A DNA stretch of 64,000 nt from an uncultured Anaerococcus sp. (GCF_943908415.1 NZ_CALTSY010000002.1:52331-116330), one strand, 5' to 3'; shown: positions 1 to 9,484, numbered from the stretch's first letter. The notes: a model not told the origin generated them from the sequence alone. Made by a program: numbers and translations.

Positions 1-334
1 AGAAATCAGAGGAAGTGGAGTAGTAGATCAACTCTTACTTGTAAATAATGAAACAGGTGAAGAATGGGTTTACGATGCTGATGAAGATGATGGATTACTT
101 GGAGTATTCGTATTTGTTGGATATAACCCAAATAACGAATTAGTCAAAGACCAATTAGAGCTTGACGAATCAGGATACATCATCACAGATGAATACATGA
201 GAACAAATCTTAAAAATGTATATGCTATAGGTGATATTAGAAATACAGTTTTAAGACAAGTAATTACTGCAGCTGCTGATGGATCAATTGCCGCTGTAAC
301 AGTAGAAAAAGAACTAAAAGAACTTGATTATTAA
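1..334 (+). CDS. trxB: Thioredoxin reductase, C-terminal part (partial at window edge)
   Basis: Only the last 110 codons are present; the gene starts before the window and ends at TAA 332-334. The translation has the C-terminal FAD/NADPH fold of low-molecular-weight thioredoxin reductases: GVFVFVGYNPN near the start of the visible part, and the FAD-binding signature GDIRNTVLRQVITAAADG near the end. The CxxC redox motif would lie upstream, outside the window. It is 11 bases ahead of a thioredoxin gene and heads the visible glycine reductase operon. By analogy with clostridial grd operons it passes NADPH electrons to TrxA for the reductive step of glycine reductase. Reading frame is clear; function is confident from family plus context. 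Confidence 0.93.
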   Translation, partial: EIRGSGVVDQLLLVNNETGEEWVYDADEDDGLLGVFVFVGYNPNNELVKDQLELDESGYIITDEYMRTNLKNVYAIGDIRNTVLRQVITAAADGSIAAVTVEKELKELDY

Positions 335-345
335 GGAGCTAAATT

Positions 346-666
346 ATGATGATTTCATTAGATAAGAAAACTTTTGATGAAGAAGTAATAGAATATGACG
401 GAAAAGTATTTGTAGACTATTGGTCAGAATCATGCGTACCATGTATGGCTCTTAAACCATTCGTTGATGAATTAGCTGAAGAATATGAAGATAAGATGAA
501 GTTTTGTGATTTAAACATTACAAAAGCTAGACGTGTTGCAATCAAACAAGGTGTACTAGGACTTCCTACAATGATAGTTTATAACAATGGTGAAAAAGTT
601 GCTGAACTACATGAGGATGAATGTACAGAAGAAAAAATAAGAGAAATTGTAGAAAACAATTTATAA
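346..666 (+). CDS. trxA: Thioredoxin of glycine reductase operon
   Basis: A 106-residue single-domain thioredoxin. The active site reads SCVPC around residue 30 instead of the usual WCGPC. The CVPC variant is known from thioredoxins of glycine-reducing anaerobes such as Eubacterium acidaminophilum. The cis-proline segment GLPTMIV is present near residue 76. The ribosome site GGAG at 335-338 lies 7 bases before the first ATG, which is followed directly by a second ATG, so the N-terminus could be one residue shorter. It sits between trxB and grdE with tight spacing. It should reduce the selenium-sulfur intermediate formed on the glycine reductase selenoproteins. Confidence 0.95.
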   Translation: MMISLDKKTFDEEVIEYDGKVFVDYWSESCVPCMALKPFVDELAEEYEDKMKFCDLNITKARRVAIKQGVLGLPTMIVYNNGEKVAELHEDECTEEKIREIVENNL

Positions 667-687
667 TAAATACTTAAGGAGGGCTTT

Positions 688-1974
688 ATGCGTCTTGAAT
701 TAGGCGAAATCTTTATCGAAGATATTCAATTTGCTGATAAATCTGAGATAAAAGATCACATTCTTTATGTAAATAAAGAAGAATTAATAGAAGCTGCTAA
801 ACTATCTGAAACCCACCTAGAATCTCTTGATTTTGACATTGCCAGACCAGGAGATTCTACAAGAATCATCCCAGTTAAAGATGTCAATGAACCAAGAGTT
901 AAAGTCGAAGGTGGCAAAATATTTCCAGGAATCTTAAATGATGTTGATCAAGTAGGATCTGGATTTACAAAATGCCTTAAAAACATGGCAGTAGTAACAA
1001 CAGGATCTATCGTTGGTTTCCAAGAAGGTATCATCGATATGAGCGGCGAAGGTGCAAAATACACACCATTTTCTAAGCTAACTAATCTGGTAGTTACTGC
1101 TACAAAAAAAGAAGATGCTGATCAAAAACAACATGAAGAATCAGTTCGTATGATTGGCCTTAGAATTACAGAATTCATTGGTAAGCTTGCAACAGATATA
1201 GACTGTGATGAAACAAAAGTGTATGAAACAAAGACTAATAAGGAAATTCATAAATTAGATAATGATCTTCCAAATGTAGTTTATGTATACATGCTTCAAA
1301 CACAAGGTCTATTACACGATACCTATGTGTATGGTGTAGATGCTAAGAAAATAATCCCAACATTTATCTATCCAACAGAAATTATGGATGGTGCAATAGT
1401 ATCTGGTAACTGTGTATCTGCCTGTGATAAAAATCCAACATATGTACATTTAAATAACGAAGTAATCAAAAGACTATATGAAGAAGATGGAAAAACACTT
1501 AACTTCATGGGTTGTATAATTACAAACGAAAATGTATTCTTGATGGATAAGAAAAGATCATCAGATATGGCAAGCAAGCTAGCAGAACACTTAGGAGCAG
1601 ATGCTGCTATAGTAAGCCAAGAAGGATTTGGTAACCCAGATGCTGACCTTATTATGAACTGTGTTAAACTTGAGAAAAAAGATATCAAAACAGTTCTTAT
1701 AACAGATGAATATGCTGGACAAGATGGTGCAAGTCAATCACTTGCTGATGCTGATCCATTAGCTACTGCTACAGTAACAGGCGGAAATGCCAATGAAGTA
1801 GTAATACTACCAAAAATGGATAAGATTATAGGCGATATTGAAAAAGCAAGAATAATAGCTGGTGGTAACGATCATTCAATCAGAGAAGATGGTTCACTCG
1901 AAGTAGAAGTTCAAGCTATTACAGGAGCTACCAACGAAACTGGATTTAACTACCTAACTGCAAAAGGTTTATAG
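688..1974 (+). CDS. grdE: Glycine reductase protein B, GrdE proprotein (alpha/beta subunits)
   Basis: A 428-residue proprotein of the substrate-activating protein B. In this family the chain is cleaved before a cysteine that becomes a pyruvoyl group, which forms a Schiff base with the glycine amino group. The cleavage motif SGNCVSACDK is present with Asn241-Cys242, matching the expected position. An AAGGAGG-type ribosome site precedes ATG 688. The gene is followed 66 bases later by grdA, matching the classical order trxB-trxA-grdE-grdA-grdB-grdC-grdD. A homologue with about the same length lies at 61702-62988, encoding a second substrate-specific complex. Family and position in the operon agree. 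Confidence 0.96.
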   Translation: MRLELGEIFIEDIQFADKSEIKDHILYVNKEELIEAAKLSETHLESLDFDIARPGDSTRIIPVKDVNEPRVKVEGGKIFPGILNDVDQVGSGFTKCLKNMAVVTTGSIVGFQEGIIDMSGEGAKYTPFSKLTNLVVTATKKEDADQKQHEESVRMIGLRITEFIGKLATDIDCDETKVYETKTNKEIHKLDNDLPNVVYVYMLQTQGLLHDTYVYGVDAKKIIPTFIYPTEIMDGAIVSGNCVSACDKNPTYVHLNNEVIKRLYEEDGKTLNFMGCIITNENVFLMDKKRSSDMASKLAEHLGADAAIVSQEGFGNPDADLIMNCVKLEKKDIKTVLITDEYAGQDGASQSLADADPLATATVTGGNANEVVILPKMDKIIGDIEKARIIAGGNDHSIREDGSLEVEVQAITGATNETGFNYLTAKGL

Positions 1975-2040
1975 TTTAATCTTAAATAGTATAGTAATAA
2001 CGTAAGAAAGTAACAAAGAATTAGGTGAAAAGGAGAAATA

Positions 2041-2514
2041 ATGTCTAATATATTAGAAAATAAAAAGATTATTATCCTTGGTGACCGTGATGGTATACCA
2101 GGAGAAGCAATCAAAAAATGTGTTGAGACAGTAGATAACACAGACGTAATCTTTTCTGCAACAGAATGTTTTGTCTGAACAAGCGCTGGCGCAATGGATC
2201 TAGAAAACCAAAAAAGAGTTAAAGACTTTGAAGAAGAATACGGTAAAGATAATATCGTGGTTTTACTAGGTGCAGCTGAAGCCGAAGCGGCAGGTCTGAC
2301 CGCAGAAACAGTAATGGGTGGCGATCCTACATTTGCAGGACCTCTTGCAAACGTGGAATTAAAATTATTAACCTATCACGTAGTAGAAGATGAAGTAAAA
2401 GAATTATTTGATGCTGATGTTTATGATGAAGAAGTTGGCATGATGGAAATGGTTCTTGACGTTGAAGAAATTGCAGAAGAAATGAATGATATAAGAGAGG
2501 AATTCCTCGATTAA
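2041..2514 (+). CDS. grdA: Glycine reductase selenoprotein A (UGA = selenocysteine)
   Basis: A 157-residue selenoprotein when the in-frame TGA at 2176-2178 is read as selenocysteine (residue 46). The motif around it, CFVU-TSAGAMDLE, is the classical GrdA redox centre in which Sec and the nearby Cys form the carboxymethyl-selenoether intermediate. The reading frame before and after TGA is the same and both halves are typical GrdA sequence. AAGGAG is 7-8 bases before ATG 2041. A conventional gene caller would report only the piece from 2194. GrdA is shared by glycine, sarcosine and betaine reductases, and no second grdA is seen in the window, so this copy probably also serves the GrdB/GrdE homologues at 60.4-63.0 kb. 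Confidence 0.96.
2176..2195 (+). promoter_or_regulatory. UGA codon with candidate bacterial SECIS, grdA
   Basis: Directly after the in-frame TGA there is a short GC-rich hairpin GCG-CTGG-CGC with GG in the loop. Bacterial SECIS hairpins lie just 3' of the Sec codon and expose a G-rich apical loop to SelB. The stem is short, so the exact structure is uncertain. Confidence 0.45.
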
Positions 2515-2526
2515 TAAGGAGCACAT

Positions 2527-3831
2527 ATGGCTATAAGATTAGTTCATTACATCAACCAGTTCTATGCTGGTATTGGTGGAGAAGAAGTTGCTGATACAAA
2601 ACCATTTGTGGCTGAAACTCTTCCTCCAATTAGTGAGCAACTACAAAAAAAATTAGGCGACCAATTTGAAGTGGTAGCTGCAGTTGTTTGTGGTGACTCA
2701 TACTATAATGAGAATGAAGCTAGTGCAAAAGAAACTATCCTTGGAATGATTAAAGAGCATAAACCTGATTTCTTTATAGCAGGTCCTGCATTTAACGCTG
2801 GTCGTTATGGTGTAGCAGCAGGTTCTATAACAGCTGCTGTAAAAGAAGAGCTAAATATACCAGCTATTACAGGAATGTATACTGAAAATCCAGGTGCCGA
2901 TATGTTCAAAAAGGACGTATATATCGTAGAAACCAAAGATAGTGCTGCAGGCATGAGAAAAGCTATTAAATCAATAACATCTCTTGCCCAAAAACTAGCA
3001 AACAATGAAGAAGTTTCACCAAAAGCTGATGGTTATATGGCACAAGGTGTAAGAAAAAATTATTTTGCTGAAGAAAATGGATCTCAAAGAGCTGTAAAAA
3101 TGCTTCTTAAAAAGATCAATGGCGAAGAATTCGAAACAGAATATCCAATGCCAACATTTGATAGAGTTGATCCAGCTCCAGCAGTAAAAGATATGTCAAA
3201 TATCAAAATTGCCCTTGTAACAAGTGGTGGTATCGTACCAAAAGGCAATCCAGATAAAATAGAATCATCATCAGCTTCTAAATACGGAAGATATGAGATT
3301 ACTGGAATAGATGCCTTCACAAGTGAAAATGCAGAAACAGCTCACGGTGGATATGACCCTACCTATGCAAATACAAATCCAAACAGAGTTTTACCTCTAG
3401 ATGTTGTAAGAAACATGGTAGAAGAAGGAAAAATCGGTTCACTTCATGAGTACTACTACTCTACAGTAGGTAATGGTACAGCTATAGCATCTGCTAAAAA
3501 GTATGGTGAAGAAATAGCTGAATACCTAAAAGAGGACAAAGTCGATGCAGTTATACTAACAAGTACGTGAGGTACCTGTACACGTTGCGGTGCAACAATG
3601 GTTAAAGCTATAGAAGCAGCAGGTTTCCCTGTAGTTCACATGTGTACAATCACCCCTATTTCTATGACAATAGGAGCAAATAGAATTGTACCTACAATAG
3701 CTATTCCTTATCCACTAGGTAATCCAGAAATTAGTGATAAGGATGAATATGATTTACGTTACGAATTAGTTGACAAAGCACTAAAAGCTTTAGAAACTGA
3801 AATTTCAGAACAAACAGTTTTTGAAAATTAG
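2527..3831 (+). CDS. grdB: Glycine reductase protein B selenoprotein subunit (UGA = selenocysteine)
   Basis: A 434-residue selenoprotein when TGA 3568-3570 is decoded as selenocysteine (residue 348). The redox motif is U-GTCTRCG, the Ux2Cx2C arrangement typical of GrdB gamma subunits. The frame is unbroken from ATG 2527 to TAA 3829-3831; without recoding it looks like two ORFs. GrdB pairs with the processed GrdE chains and delivers the substrate carboxymethyl group to GrdA. It starts 12 bases after grdA with AAGGAG in the gap. The homologue at 60397-61692 keeps the same UGA and flanking bases. Confidence 0.96.
3571..3600 (+). promoter_or_regulatory. SECIS hairpin of grdB
   Basis: Thirteen bases after the UGA is a perfect 5-bp stem GTTGC/GCAAC (3584-3588 and 3592-3596) closed by the three-base loop GGT. 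Distance and loop G content match bacterial SECIS elements bound by SelB. The same hairpin is conserved base for base in the second grdB copy near 60640. Confidence 0.75.
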
Positions 3832-3839
3832 GAGGCATA

Positions 3840-5384
3840 ATGTATCCAGTTATTAAAAAAGCAGGATTTACATTAGCAAATGCTCCCAGCTTAATGAAGA
3901 CAGCTGGGAGTACATTTGTAGTTGAAAATCACAATAATCCTGACGGTGACTTTCTTAAAAATTACAAATCACATGTAAGAAGCTTTGAAGAAGTTGTAAA
4001 TTACTTACCAAACCAAGTTTATATTGGTGGCGAAAAATTAGAAGAGCTTTCTGATAAATCTTTACCATTCTCTAATACTGACTATAAAGATGGTAAAACA
4101 GAAGGCAAATATGGTCAAATTATCACAGAAGAAGAACTATACCTACTTCTAAGATTAGTAGATGAGTTTGATTTAGTTTACTTATCAGAAGATTTTGTGA
4201 ATGAACATCTTGAAGATTTTAAGGCTAAATTCCCTGAATTAGAAAAAGGTTTTTCTAAAATCCAAGGAAAAGATATTGAAAAAGGTAAAGATCTAATTGA
4301 AACTCACCATGCAGAAGCATTATATGTAGGTGAAGATTTAGTTGGTTATGTAAAAGGAGCACACGATTCTGATCAAAACTTATCAGCTGAATACATGCTT
4401 GAAAACCTTGCCGTAAAAGCTACAGGTGTTTTATCTGGCCTACACGTATTAAGAGATGGTATTGATAAAGACTCTATTGACTATGTTATAGAATGTTCAG
4501 AAGAAGCATGTGGTGATGTTAACCAAAGAGGTGGCGGAAACTTTGCAAAAGCTATAGCTGAAACTCTAGGACTTGGAAATGCAACAGGTTCTGATACAAG
4601 AGGTTTCTGTGCAGCGCCTGTTCACTCTATAATTGAAGCAAGTGCTCTAGTTAAATCTGGTGTTTATAAAAACGTTCTAATAGTAGCTGGTGGATGTATA
4701 CCAAAACTTGGTATGAACGCTCGTGACCACGTTAAAAAAGATCTTCCAATATTTGAAGATGTTCTTGCAGGATTTGCAGTACTAATATCTGAAAACGATG
4801 GTGTATCTCCAGAAGTTAGAACAGATGTAGTTGGTCGTCACACAGTTAATACTGGATCAAGCCCTCAAGCAGTTATAACATCTCTAGTTGCAAAACCACT
4901 AAAAGATAATGGTTTTAAGATTACAGACGTTGATAAATTCTCACCAGAGATGCAAAACCCAGATATCACAGTTCCAGCAGGTGCAGGTAATGTACCAGAA
5001 GCAAACTATAAGATGATAGGTGCACTAGCAGTTAAAAATGGTGAATTAGATAGAAAAGAACTTCCAAACTTTATCAAAGAAAAAGGAATGGTTGGTTGGG
5101 CTCCAACACAAGGACATATACCATCAGCAGCTCCTTATATAGGACAAATGATCGATGATATTATGGAAGGTAAGATAGAACGTGCTATGCTTATAGGTAA
5201 GGGTTCATTGTTCTTAGGAAGAATGACAAACTTATTTGATGGTGTATCAGTATTAGTTCAAAAAAATAGTGGCGAAAGCGATGATAAAGCTTCTACTACT
5301 TCTTCAAATGACAGTGAAGAAATAAGAAACTTCTTAGCTGAAGCTTTAAGAAAAATTTCAGAAGACCTAACAAAGGAAGCTTAA
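3840..5384 (+). CDS. grdC: Glycine reductase protein C, beta subunit
   Basis: A 514-residue protein of the GrdC family, related to the thiolase/KAS III fold. Protein C accepts the carboxymethyl group from GrdA, releases a ketene-equivalent acetyl-thioester and forms acetyl phosphate, the energy-yielding step. Cysteine-rich stretches typical of the family are visible (CSEEACGDVNQRGG around residue 220 and TRGFCAAPVHS around 260). It begins 8 bases after grdB with GGAGG in the gap and ends just before grdD, as in known grd operons. There is a single copy in the window, so it should also serve the second protein B. Confidence 0.95.
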   Translation: MYPVIKKAGFTLANAPSLMKTAGSTFVVENHNNPDGDFLKNYKSHVRSFEEVVNYLPNQVYIGGEKLEELSDKSLPFSNTDYKDGKTEGKYGQIITEEELYLLLRLVDEFDLVYLSEDFVNEHLEDFKAKFPELEKGFSKIQGKDIEKGKDLIETHHAEALYVGEDLVGYVKGAHDSDQNLSAEYMLENLAVKATGVLSGLHVLRDGIDKDSIDYVIECSEEACGDVNQRGGGNFAKAIAETLGLGNATGSDTRGFCAAPVHSIIEASALVKSGVYKNVLIVAGGCIPKLGMNARDHVKKDLPIFEDVLAGFAVLISENDGVSPEVRTDVVGRHTVNTGSSPQAVITSLVAKPLKDNGFKITDVDKFSPEMQNPDITVPAGAGNVPEANYKMIGALAVKNGELDRKELPNFIKEKGMVGWAPTQGHIPSAAPYIGQMIDDIMEGKIERAMLIGKGSLFLGRMTNLFDGVSVLVQKNSGESDDKASTTSSNDSEEIRNFLAEALRKISEDLTKEA

Positions 5385-5386
5385 TT

Positions 5387-6529
5387 ATGGATAAATTAAG
5401 TTTAGCAAAATCATTAGAAGATATTGCAAGTCTACTAGAAAGTGGAGAAAGTTTAAATAAACCTACTATAGCAGTTACAAACTTTTTAAGTGAATTAGGC
5501 TTAGATAATGTAAATAATGCTGTAGAAAATCTTAAAAATGAAGCAAATATCATAATCGTTGGTGAAAAATATACAGACGAATTTGAATATTATGAAGCTA
5601 AGGATGATGCTACAAATGCTGAAGTAATCGAAGGATTGTTTAAAGAAGGCAAAATAGATGCAGCTGTTACAATGCACTACCCATTCCCTATCGGCGTATC
5701 AACAGTAGGCAAAATCATTGCTCCAGCAAACGGTAAGGAAGTTTTTGTAGCAAATACTACAGGAACAAATGATACTAACCGTGAAAAAGCAATGCTAATG
5801 AATGCTATAGATGGTATTATTGCTGCTAAAGCTAACGGTGTAGCAAATCCAACAATCGGTATTCTAAATGTAGACTCAGCAAGAGTTATTGAAAAGAAAC
5901 TTAAAGAATTACAAGACAATGGATTTGACATTAACTTTGCAGAAAGCAAAAGAGGCGATGGCGGAGTAGCCCTTCGTGGTAACGACGTACTTGCAGCAAG
6001 CTCAGATATTGTAGTTTGTGATTCTCTAACAGGTAATGTAATCCAAAAAGTTTTCTCATCATTTACATCAGGTGGATTCTATGAAACAACAGGATCTGGA
6101 TATGGCCCATCCATTGGAGAAGGCTTCTACACACCAGTATTCATTGTTTCCCGTGCAAGTGGTACACCTGTAATAGAATCAGCTATTAGATATGCTATTG
6201 ATTCAGTAAAGGGAAATATAAATCAAGTATCTAAAGATGTTTATGCTGATGCTAAAAAAGCTGGTTTAGAAGATATTCTACAATCTCTTGAAGCTAAAAA
6301 AGCAGAATCATCTGATACAGAAGATGTAAAAGTTCCAGATAAAGAAATTGTAAATGCATCTATTGGTGGAATTGATATTCTAGAAATAGAAGATGCTATT
6401 ACATCTGTCCATAAAGCTGGAATCTATGCTGAATCTGCAATGGGTTGTACAGGACCTGTTGTAATGGTTAGTGAAGAAAAACTAGAAGATGTCAAAAAGA
6501 TCTTACAAGAAAATAATTATATAGAATAG
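5387..6529 (+). CDS. grdD: Glycine reductase protein C, alpha subunit
   Basis: A 380-residue GrdD subunit, related to PlsX/phosphotransacetylase-like enzymes, that acts with GrdC to release acetyl phosphate. A conserved cysteine near the C-terminus in ESAMGCTGPVV (Cys354) corresponds to the reactive cysteine of the family. The ATG is 2 bases after the grdC stop, so the two are probably translationally coupled. It is the last gene of the operon; a hairpin overlapping its stop codon region follows. Confidence 0.95.
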   Translation: MDKLSLAKSLEDIASLLESGESLNKPTIAVTNFLSELGLDNVNNAVENLKNEANIIIVGEKYTDEFEYYEAKDDATNAEVIEGLFKEGKIDAAVTMHYPFPIGVSTVGKIIAPANGKEVFVANTTGTNDTNREKAMLMNAIDGIIAAKANGVANPTIGILNVDSARVIEKKLKELQDNGFDINFAESKRGDGGVALRGNDVLAASSDIVVCDSLTGNVIQKVFSSFTSGGFYETTGSGYGPSIGEGFYTPVFIVSRASGTPVIESAIRYAIDSVKGNINQVSKDVYADAKKAGLEDILQSLEAKKAESSDTEDVKVPDKEIVNASIGGIDILEIEDAITSVHKAGIYAESAMGCTGPVVMVSEEKLEDVKKILQENNYIE

Positions 6530-6563
6530 AGGTGAGGGGTGCTTATCCCTCCTCTAAATTTTT
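6528..6563 (+). terminator. Terminator of grd operon
   Basis: Stem AGAG..GAGGG / CCCTC..CTCT around an 8-base loop starts at the grdD stop codon and is followed by AAATTTTTA. The stem has a two-base bulge. It separates the grd operon from the transporter gene that starts at 6664. Confidence 0.7.
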
Positions 6564-6663
6564 ACTTTAATAAAAACTTAATATATTTTACCTTTTTATG
6601 TTAAAAATTTAACTCTTATCTATGATACTTTGATTTTATAAAAAATTTCGAAAGGAAAAACTT

Positions 6664-8046
6664 ATGTTAAAAGTTATAAATAGTTTAAACTCAGTATTGG
6701 TAGATTACTTTTTAACCTTTGCATTAATCGCTATAGGTGTATTTTTCTTATTTTACTATAAAGGTGTACAATTTAGAAAATTTGGTTCTGCTTTTAAGCA
6801 GACCTTTGGAGGTATGTTTAAAAAATCAGAAGATGGTATATCTTCTTTCCAAGCTCTAGCTGTAGCCATAGCAGCTCAAGTTGGTACAGGAAACGTTGCC
6901 GGTGTTGCTACTGCAATAGTTTCAGGAGGACCTGGAGCTATATTTTGGATGTGGATACTATCTCTTTTAGGTATGGGAACTATATTCTCAGAAGCTGTAT
7001 TAGCTCAAAAATATAGGGTGAAAGATGAAGATGGGAAATGGGTCGGTGGCCCAGCTTACTACATAACAGGTGGACTTAAAAACAAAGGATTTGCAAAATT
7101 CTTAGCAAGATTCTTCTCTGTTATGATCATACTTGCTCTAGGATTTTTTGGTAACATGACTCAGTCTAACTCAATAGCTGTTTCTGTGCACTCAGCCTTT
7201 CCTAAAATTCCTCTTATAGCAATAGGTATAGCTATCTCTATCCTAGCTGCTCTTGTTTTTATTGGAGGTATAGATAGGATAGCAAACTTCGCTCAATTAG
7301 TAGTGCCTTTTATGGCTCTAATTTATATAGTTTTTTCTATATTAACTCTTATAAAATTTAAAACACATATCGGCCCATCATTTAAATTAATATTCGATGC
7401 TGCATTTGCACCTGAAGCTGCAGCTGGTGGAGCCTTAGGTTTTGGTATAAAGAAGGCTATCAGATACGGAGTTGCACGTGGTCTATTCTCTAATGAAGCT
7501 GGTATGGGTTCTACCCCACACGCTCATGCTACAGCCAATGTAGATCACCCTGCAGAACAAGGTTTAACATCAATAATCGGTGTATTTATAGATACTATAT
7601 TGGTATGTACAGCAACATCTTTAATGGTTCTAGTAACAGATTCTTTAAATTCTGGTCTAACTGGAGCAGAGCTTACTCAAAAAGCCTTTGAAATAAGCTT
7701 TGGTAAATTCGGACTAGTTCTTTTAGCTATAGCCCTTACATTTTTTGCATTTACTACAATCATAGGTTGGTACTACTTTGGTGAAACTAATATAAAATTC
7801 CTTTTTGGAAAAAAAGGTTTAACTCCTTATAGAATTTTAGTTGTTGTATTTTTAATACTTGGATCCCTACAAAAGGTAGAATTGGTTTGGACTTTGTCAG
7901 ACTTATTCAACTCATTAATGGTAATCCCTAACGTGATAGCCTTATTCTTATTAAGAAAAGAATCTAAATCAATCTTAGATGATTATGAAAATAATTTTTT
8001 GAAGTCAAAAACAAAAGTAGAAAGCAAAACATACGAAGCTAAATAA
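6664..8046 (+). CDS. Sodium:alanine/glycine symporter (AGCS family)
   Basis: A 460-residue membrane protein with about ten hydrophobic segments and the AGCS hallmark GGPGAIFWMWILSLLGMG around residue 90-110, followed by FSEAVLAQKYR. Also typical is the segment GLFSNEAGMGSTPHAHA around residue 275. Members import glycine or alanine with Na+. Being directly downstream of glycine reductase, it is most likely the glycine importer feeding that pathway. The start is set by GAAAGGA before ATG 6664. It is separated from grdD by a terminator, so it probably has its own promoter within 6564-6650, though I could not define one with confidence. Confidence 0.92.
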   Translation: MLKVINSLNSVLVDYFLTFALIAIGVFFLFYYKGVQFRKFGSAFKQTFGGMFKKSEDGISSFQALAVAIAAQVGTGNVAGVATAIVSGGPGAIFWMWILSLLGMGTIFSEAVLAQKYRVKDEDGKWVGGPAYYITGGLKNKGFAKFLARFFSVMIILALGFFGNMTQSNSIAVSVHSAFPKIPLIAIGIAISILAALVFIGGIDRIANFAQLVVPFMALIYIVFSILTLIKFKTHIGPSFKLIFDAAFAPEAAAGGALGFGIKKAIRYGVARGLFSNEAGMGSTPHAHATANVDHPAEQGLTSIIGVFIDTILVCTATSLMVLVTDSLNSGLTGAELTQKAFEISFGKFGLVLLAIALTFFAFTTIIGWYYFGETNIKFLFGKKGLTPYRILVVVFLILGSLQKVELVWTLSDLFNSLMVIPNVIALFLLRKESKSILDDYENNFLKSKTKVESKTYEAK

Positions 8047-8050
8047 CAAC

Positions 8051-8078
8051 AAACCCGAGATTTTAAAATCTCGGGTTT
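8051..8078. terminator. Bidirectional terminator
   Basis: A perfect 28-base palindrome, AAACCCGAGATTTT and its complement, lies between convergent genes. T-rich sequence follows on both strands. It serves the symporter on + and the selenium operon on -. Confidence 0.9.
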
Positions 8079-8085
8079 GTTATAT

Positions 8086-9219
8086 TTAATATTCACTTGC
8101 TATTTCTTTTAAGGCCTCAGAAGCCTTATCTATCTCGTCTCTAGTATTAAAATATGAAAATGAAAATCTAACTATCCCCTGTCCTTCAGTTCCAAAGTGT
8201 TCATGGATTAATGGAGCACAATGAGCTCCAGGTCTTACCTGAATATCATATTTTTCATCTAAGATCAGAGCTAGCTCTGCAGAGTCCATATCAGCTAGAT
8301 TTATAGATACTATAGCTGAATAATCTCCTTCTGGCTTTTTTGAATAAAACTTAAGGCCCGGGATATCCTTTATATCTTCATAAAAAGTTTTAGTTAATAA
8401 CTTAATATGCTTATTGATATTATCTATCCCCTCATCTAGTATATAATTTATACTAGCATCCATGGCCATTTGTGATAGGAAGTTACTAGTCCCAACTTCA
8501 AATATATCTGGAAATTCCTTAGGGTGACACTTATCAAAAGAATTCATACCAGAGCCACCAGCAAATACATTTGAAAAATCAAATTCTCCATTTTTAATGA
8601 TTCCACCTGTTCCAGATGGTCCATATAGTGATTTGTGTCCTGTAAACACAAAGATAGAATTAGGGTACTTTGATATATCTAAATCTATGCATCCAGCTGT
8701 TTGGGCAATATCTACTATCATTATAAGATCATATTTTTTTGCATATTCATGTATCTTATCTAGATCATTAACATTGGCTAATAGATTTGAAGCATGATTA
8801 GTAACTATAAACTTAGTATTATCTTTAACCAACTCATCAATCTTATCAAAATTAACTTCAAAGTCATCATTAAAATCTATAAAAGTTAGCTCAGCCCCGC
8901 TTTGATAAAGTGGCCTTAAAACCGAGTTATGCTCTGTTGTTGTAGTAATAACGTGGTCTTGTTTTCTAATTAAGGACTTAATTACAAAGTTAAGTCCAAA
9001 ACTAGCATTTTCAGTCAAGGCTATATCGTTGGGATTATTTATATGAAAAAGTTTAGCTAAGTCTTGTTTAGTCTTAAAGATACCCATCATAGAATTTTGG
9101 GATTTCATATGTCCACTTCTTGATGGATTGCCAAGCTCTCCTTTATCTAATAGTTCAATGTATCTCTCTTTTAGGGCATTAGGTTTATGAAGGGTAGTTG
9201 CAGAATTATCAAAGTACAT
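8086..9219 (-). CDS. Cysteine desulfurase-like aminotransferase class V (selenium operon)
   Basis: A 377-residue PLP enzyme of the class V aminotransferase/cysteine desulfurase family. It begins with the typical MYFDNSATT, carries the PLP lysine in FTGHKSLYGPSG (Lys196), and has a catalytic-loop cysteine in RPGAHCAPL (Cys334). The RxGxHCAPL form marks the subgroup often encoded beside selD and DUF3343. It overlaps the preceding DUF3343 gene by 11 bases. Probable role: release of sulfur or selenium from cysteine or selenocysteine for transfer to the carriers in the same operon. Last gene of the operon; substrate preference (Cys versus Sec) cannot be read from sequence. Confidence 0.85.
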   Translation of the reverse strand: MYFDNSATTLHKPNALKERYIELLDKGELGNPSRSGHMKSQNSMMGIFKTKQDLAKLFHINNPNDIALTENASFGLNFVIKSLIRKQDHVITTTTEHNSVLRPLYQSGAELTFIDFNDDFEVNFDKIDELVKDNTKFIVTNHASNLLANVNDLDKIHEYAKKYDLIMIVDIAQTAGCIDLDISKYPNSIFVFTGHKSLYGPSGTGGIIKNGEFDFSNVFAGGSGMNSFDKCHPKEFPDIFEVGTSNFLSQMAMDASINYILDEGIDNINKHIKLLTKTFYEDIKDIPGLKFYSKKPEGDYSAIVSINLADMDSAELALILDEKYDIQVRPGAHCAPLIHEHFGTEGQGIVRFSFSYFNTRDEIDKASEALKEIASEY

Positions 9220-9484
9220 ATTCTTCTATTTTCCTTTTTTTACCAGAATGAGCCATAGTATATATTTTTTTATATTCATCTTCACTTAAAATCTCTAGGG
9301 AATTTTCAAGCTCATCCTTATCTATACGCAGTGAGTATCCACACCCTGTTCCTATTTCTGTTGGAAGAGGGATAAGTCTGGCACCAGATAGATGCTCTAC
9401 TTTAGATAGGGCAGCCATTGCCTCGGATATATTGTTAAACGAAAATAAAATATATTCTATATCATTAGCAAGGGTAGATGGCAT
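9209..9484 (-). CDS. DUF3343 putative Se/S carrier protein
   Basis: A 91-residue protein of the DUF3343 (putative Se/S carrier) family. It has the pattern EYILFSF near residue 10 and the conserved cysteine motif GTGCGYSLR near residue 46. It overlaps yedF by 20 bases upstream and the desulfurase gene by 11 bases downstream, so translation is probably coupled. The ATG at 9484 has GAGAAG about 5 bases upstream; that sequence lies inside yedF. Small single-cysteine proteins of this family occur mostly with SelD and are thought to carry selenium as a persulfide-like group; that role is inference. Confidence 0.8.
   Translation of the reverse strand: MPSTLANDIEYILFSFNNISEAMAALSKVEHLSGARLIPLPTEIGTGCGYSLRIDKDELENSLEILSEDEYKKIYTMAHSGKKRKIEEYVL

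Noticed and set aside
1368..1688. Minus-strand ORFs lying inside grdE, grdB, grdD and other long genes.
   Set aside because: They are shadows of strongly supported genes, with no ribosome sites and no recognisable protein motifs.
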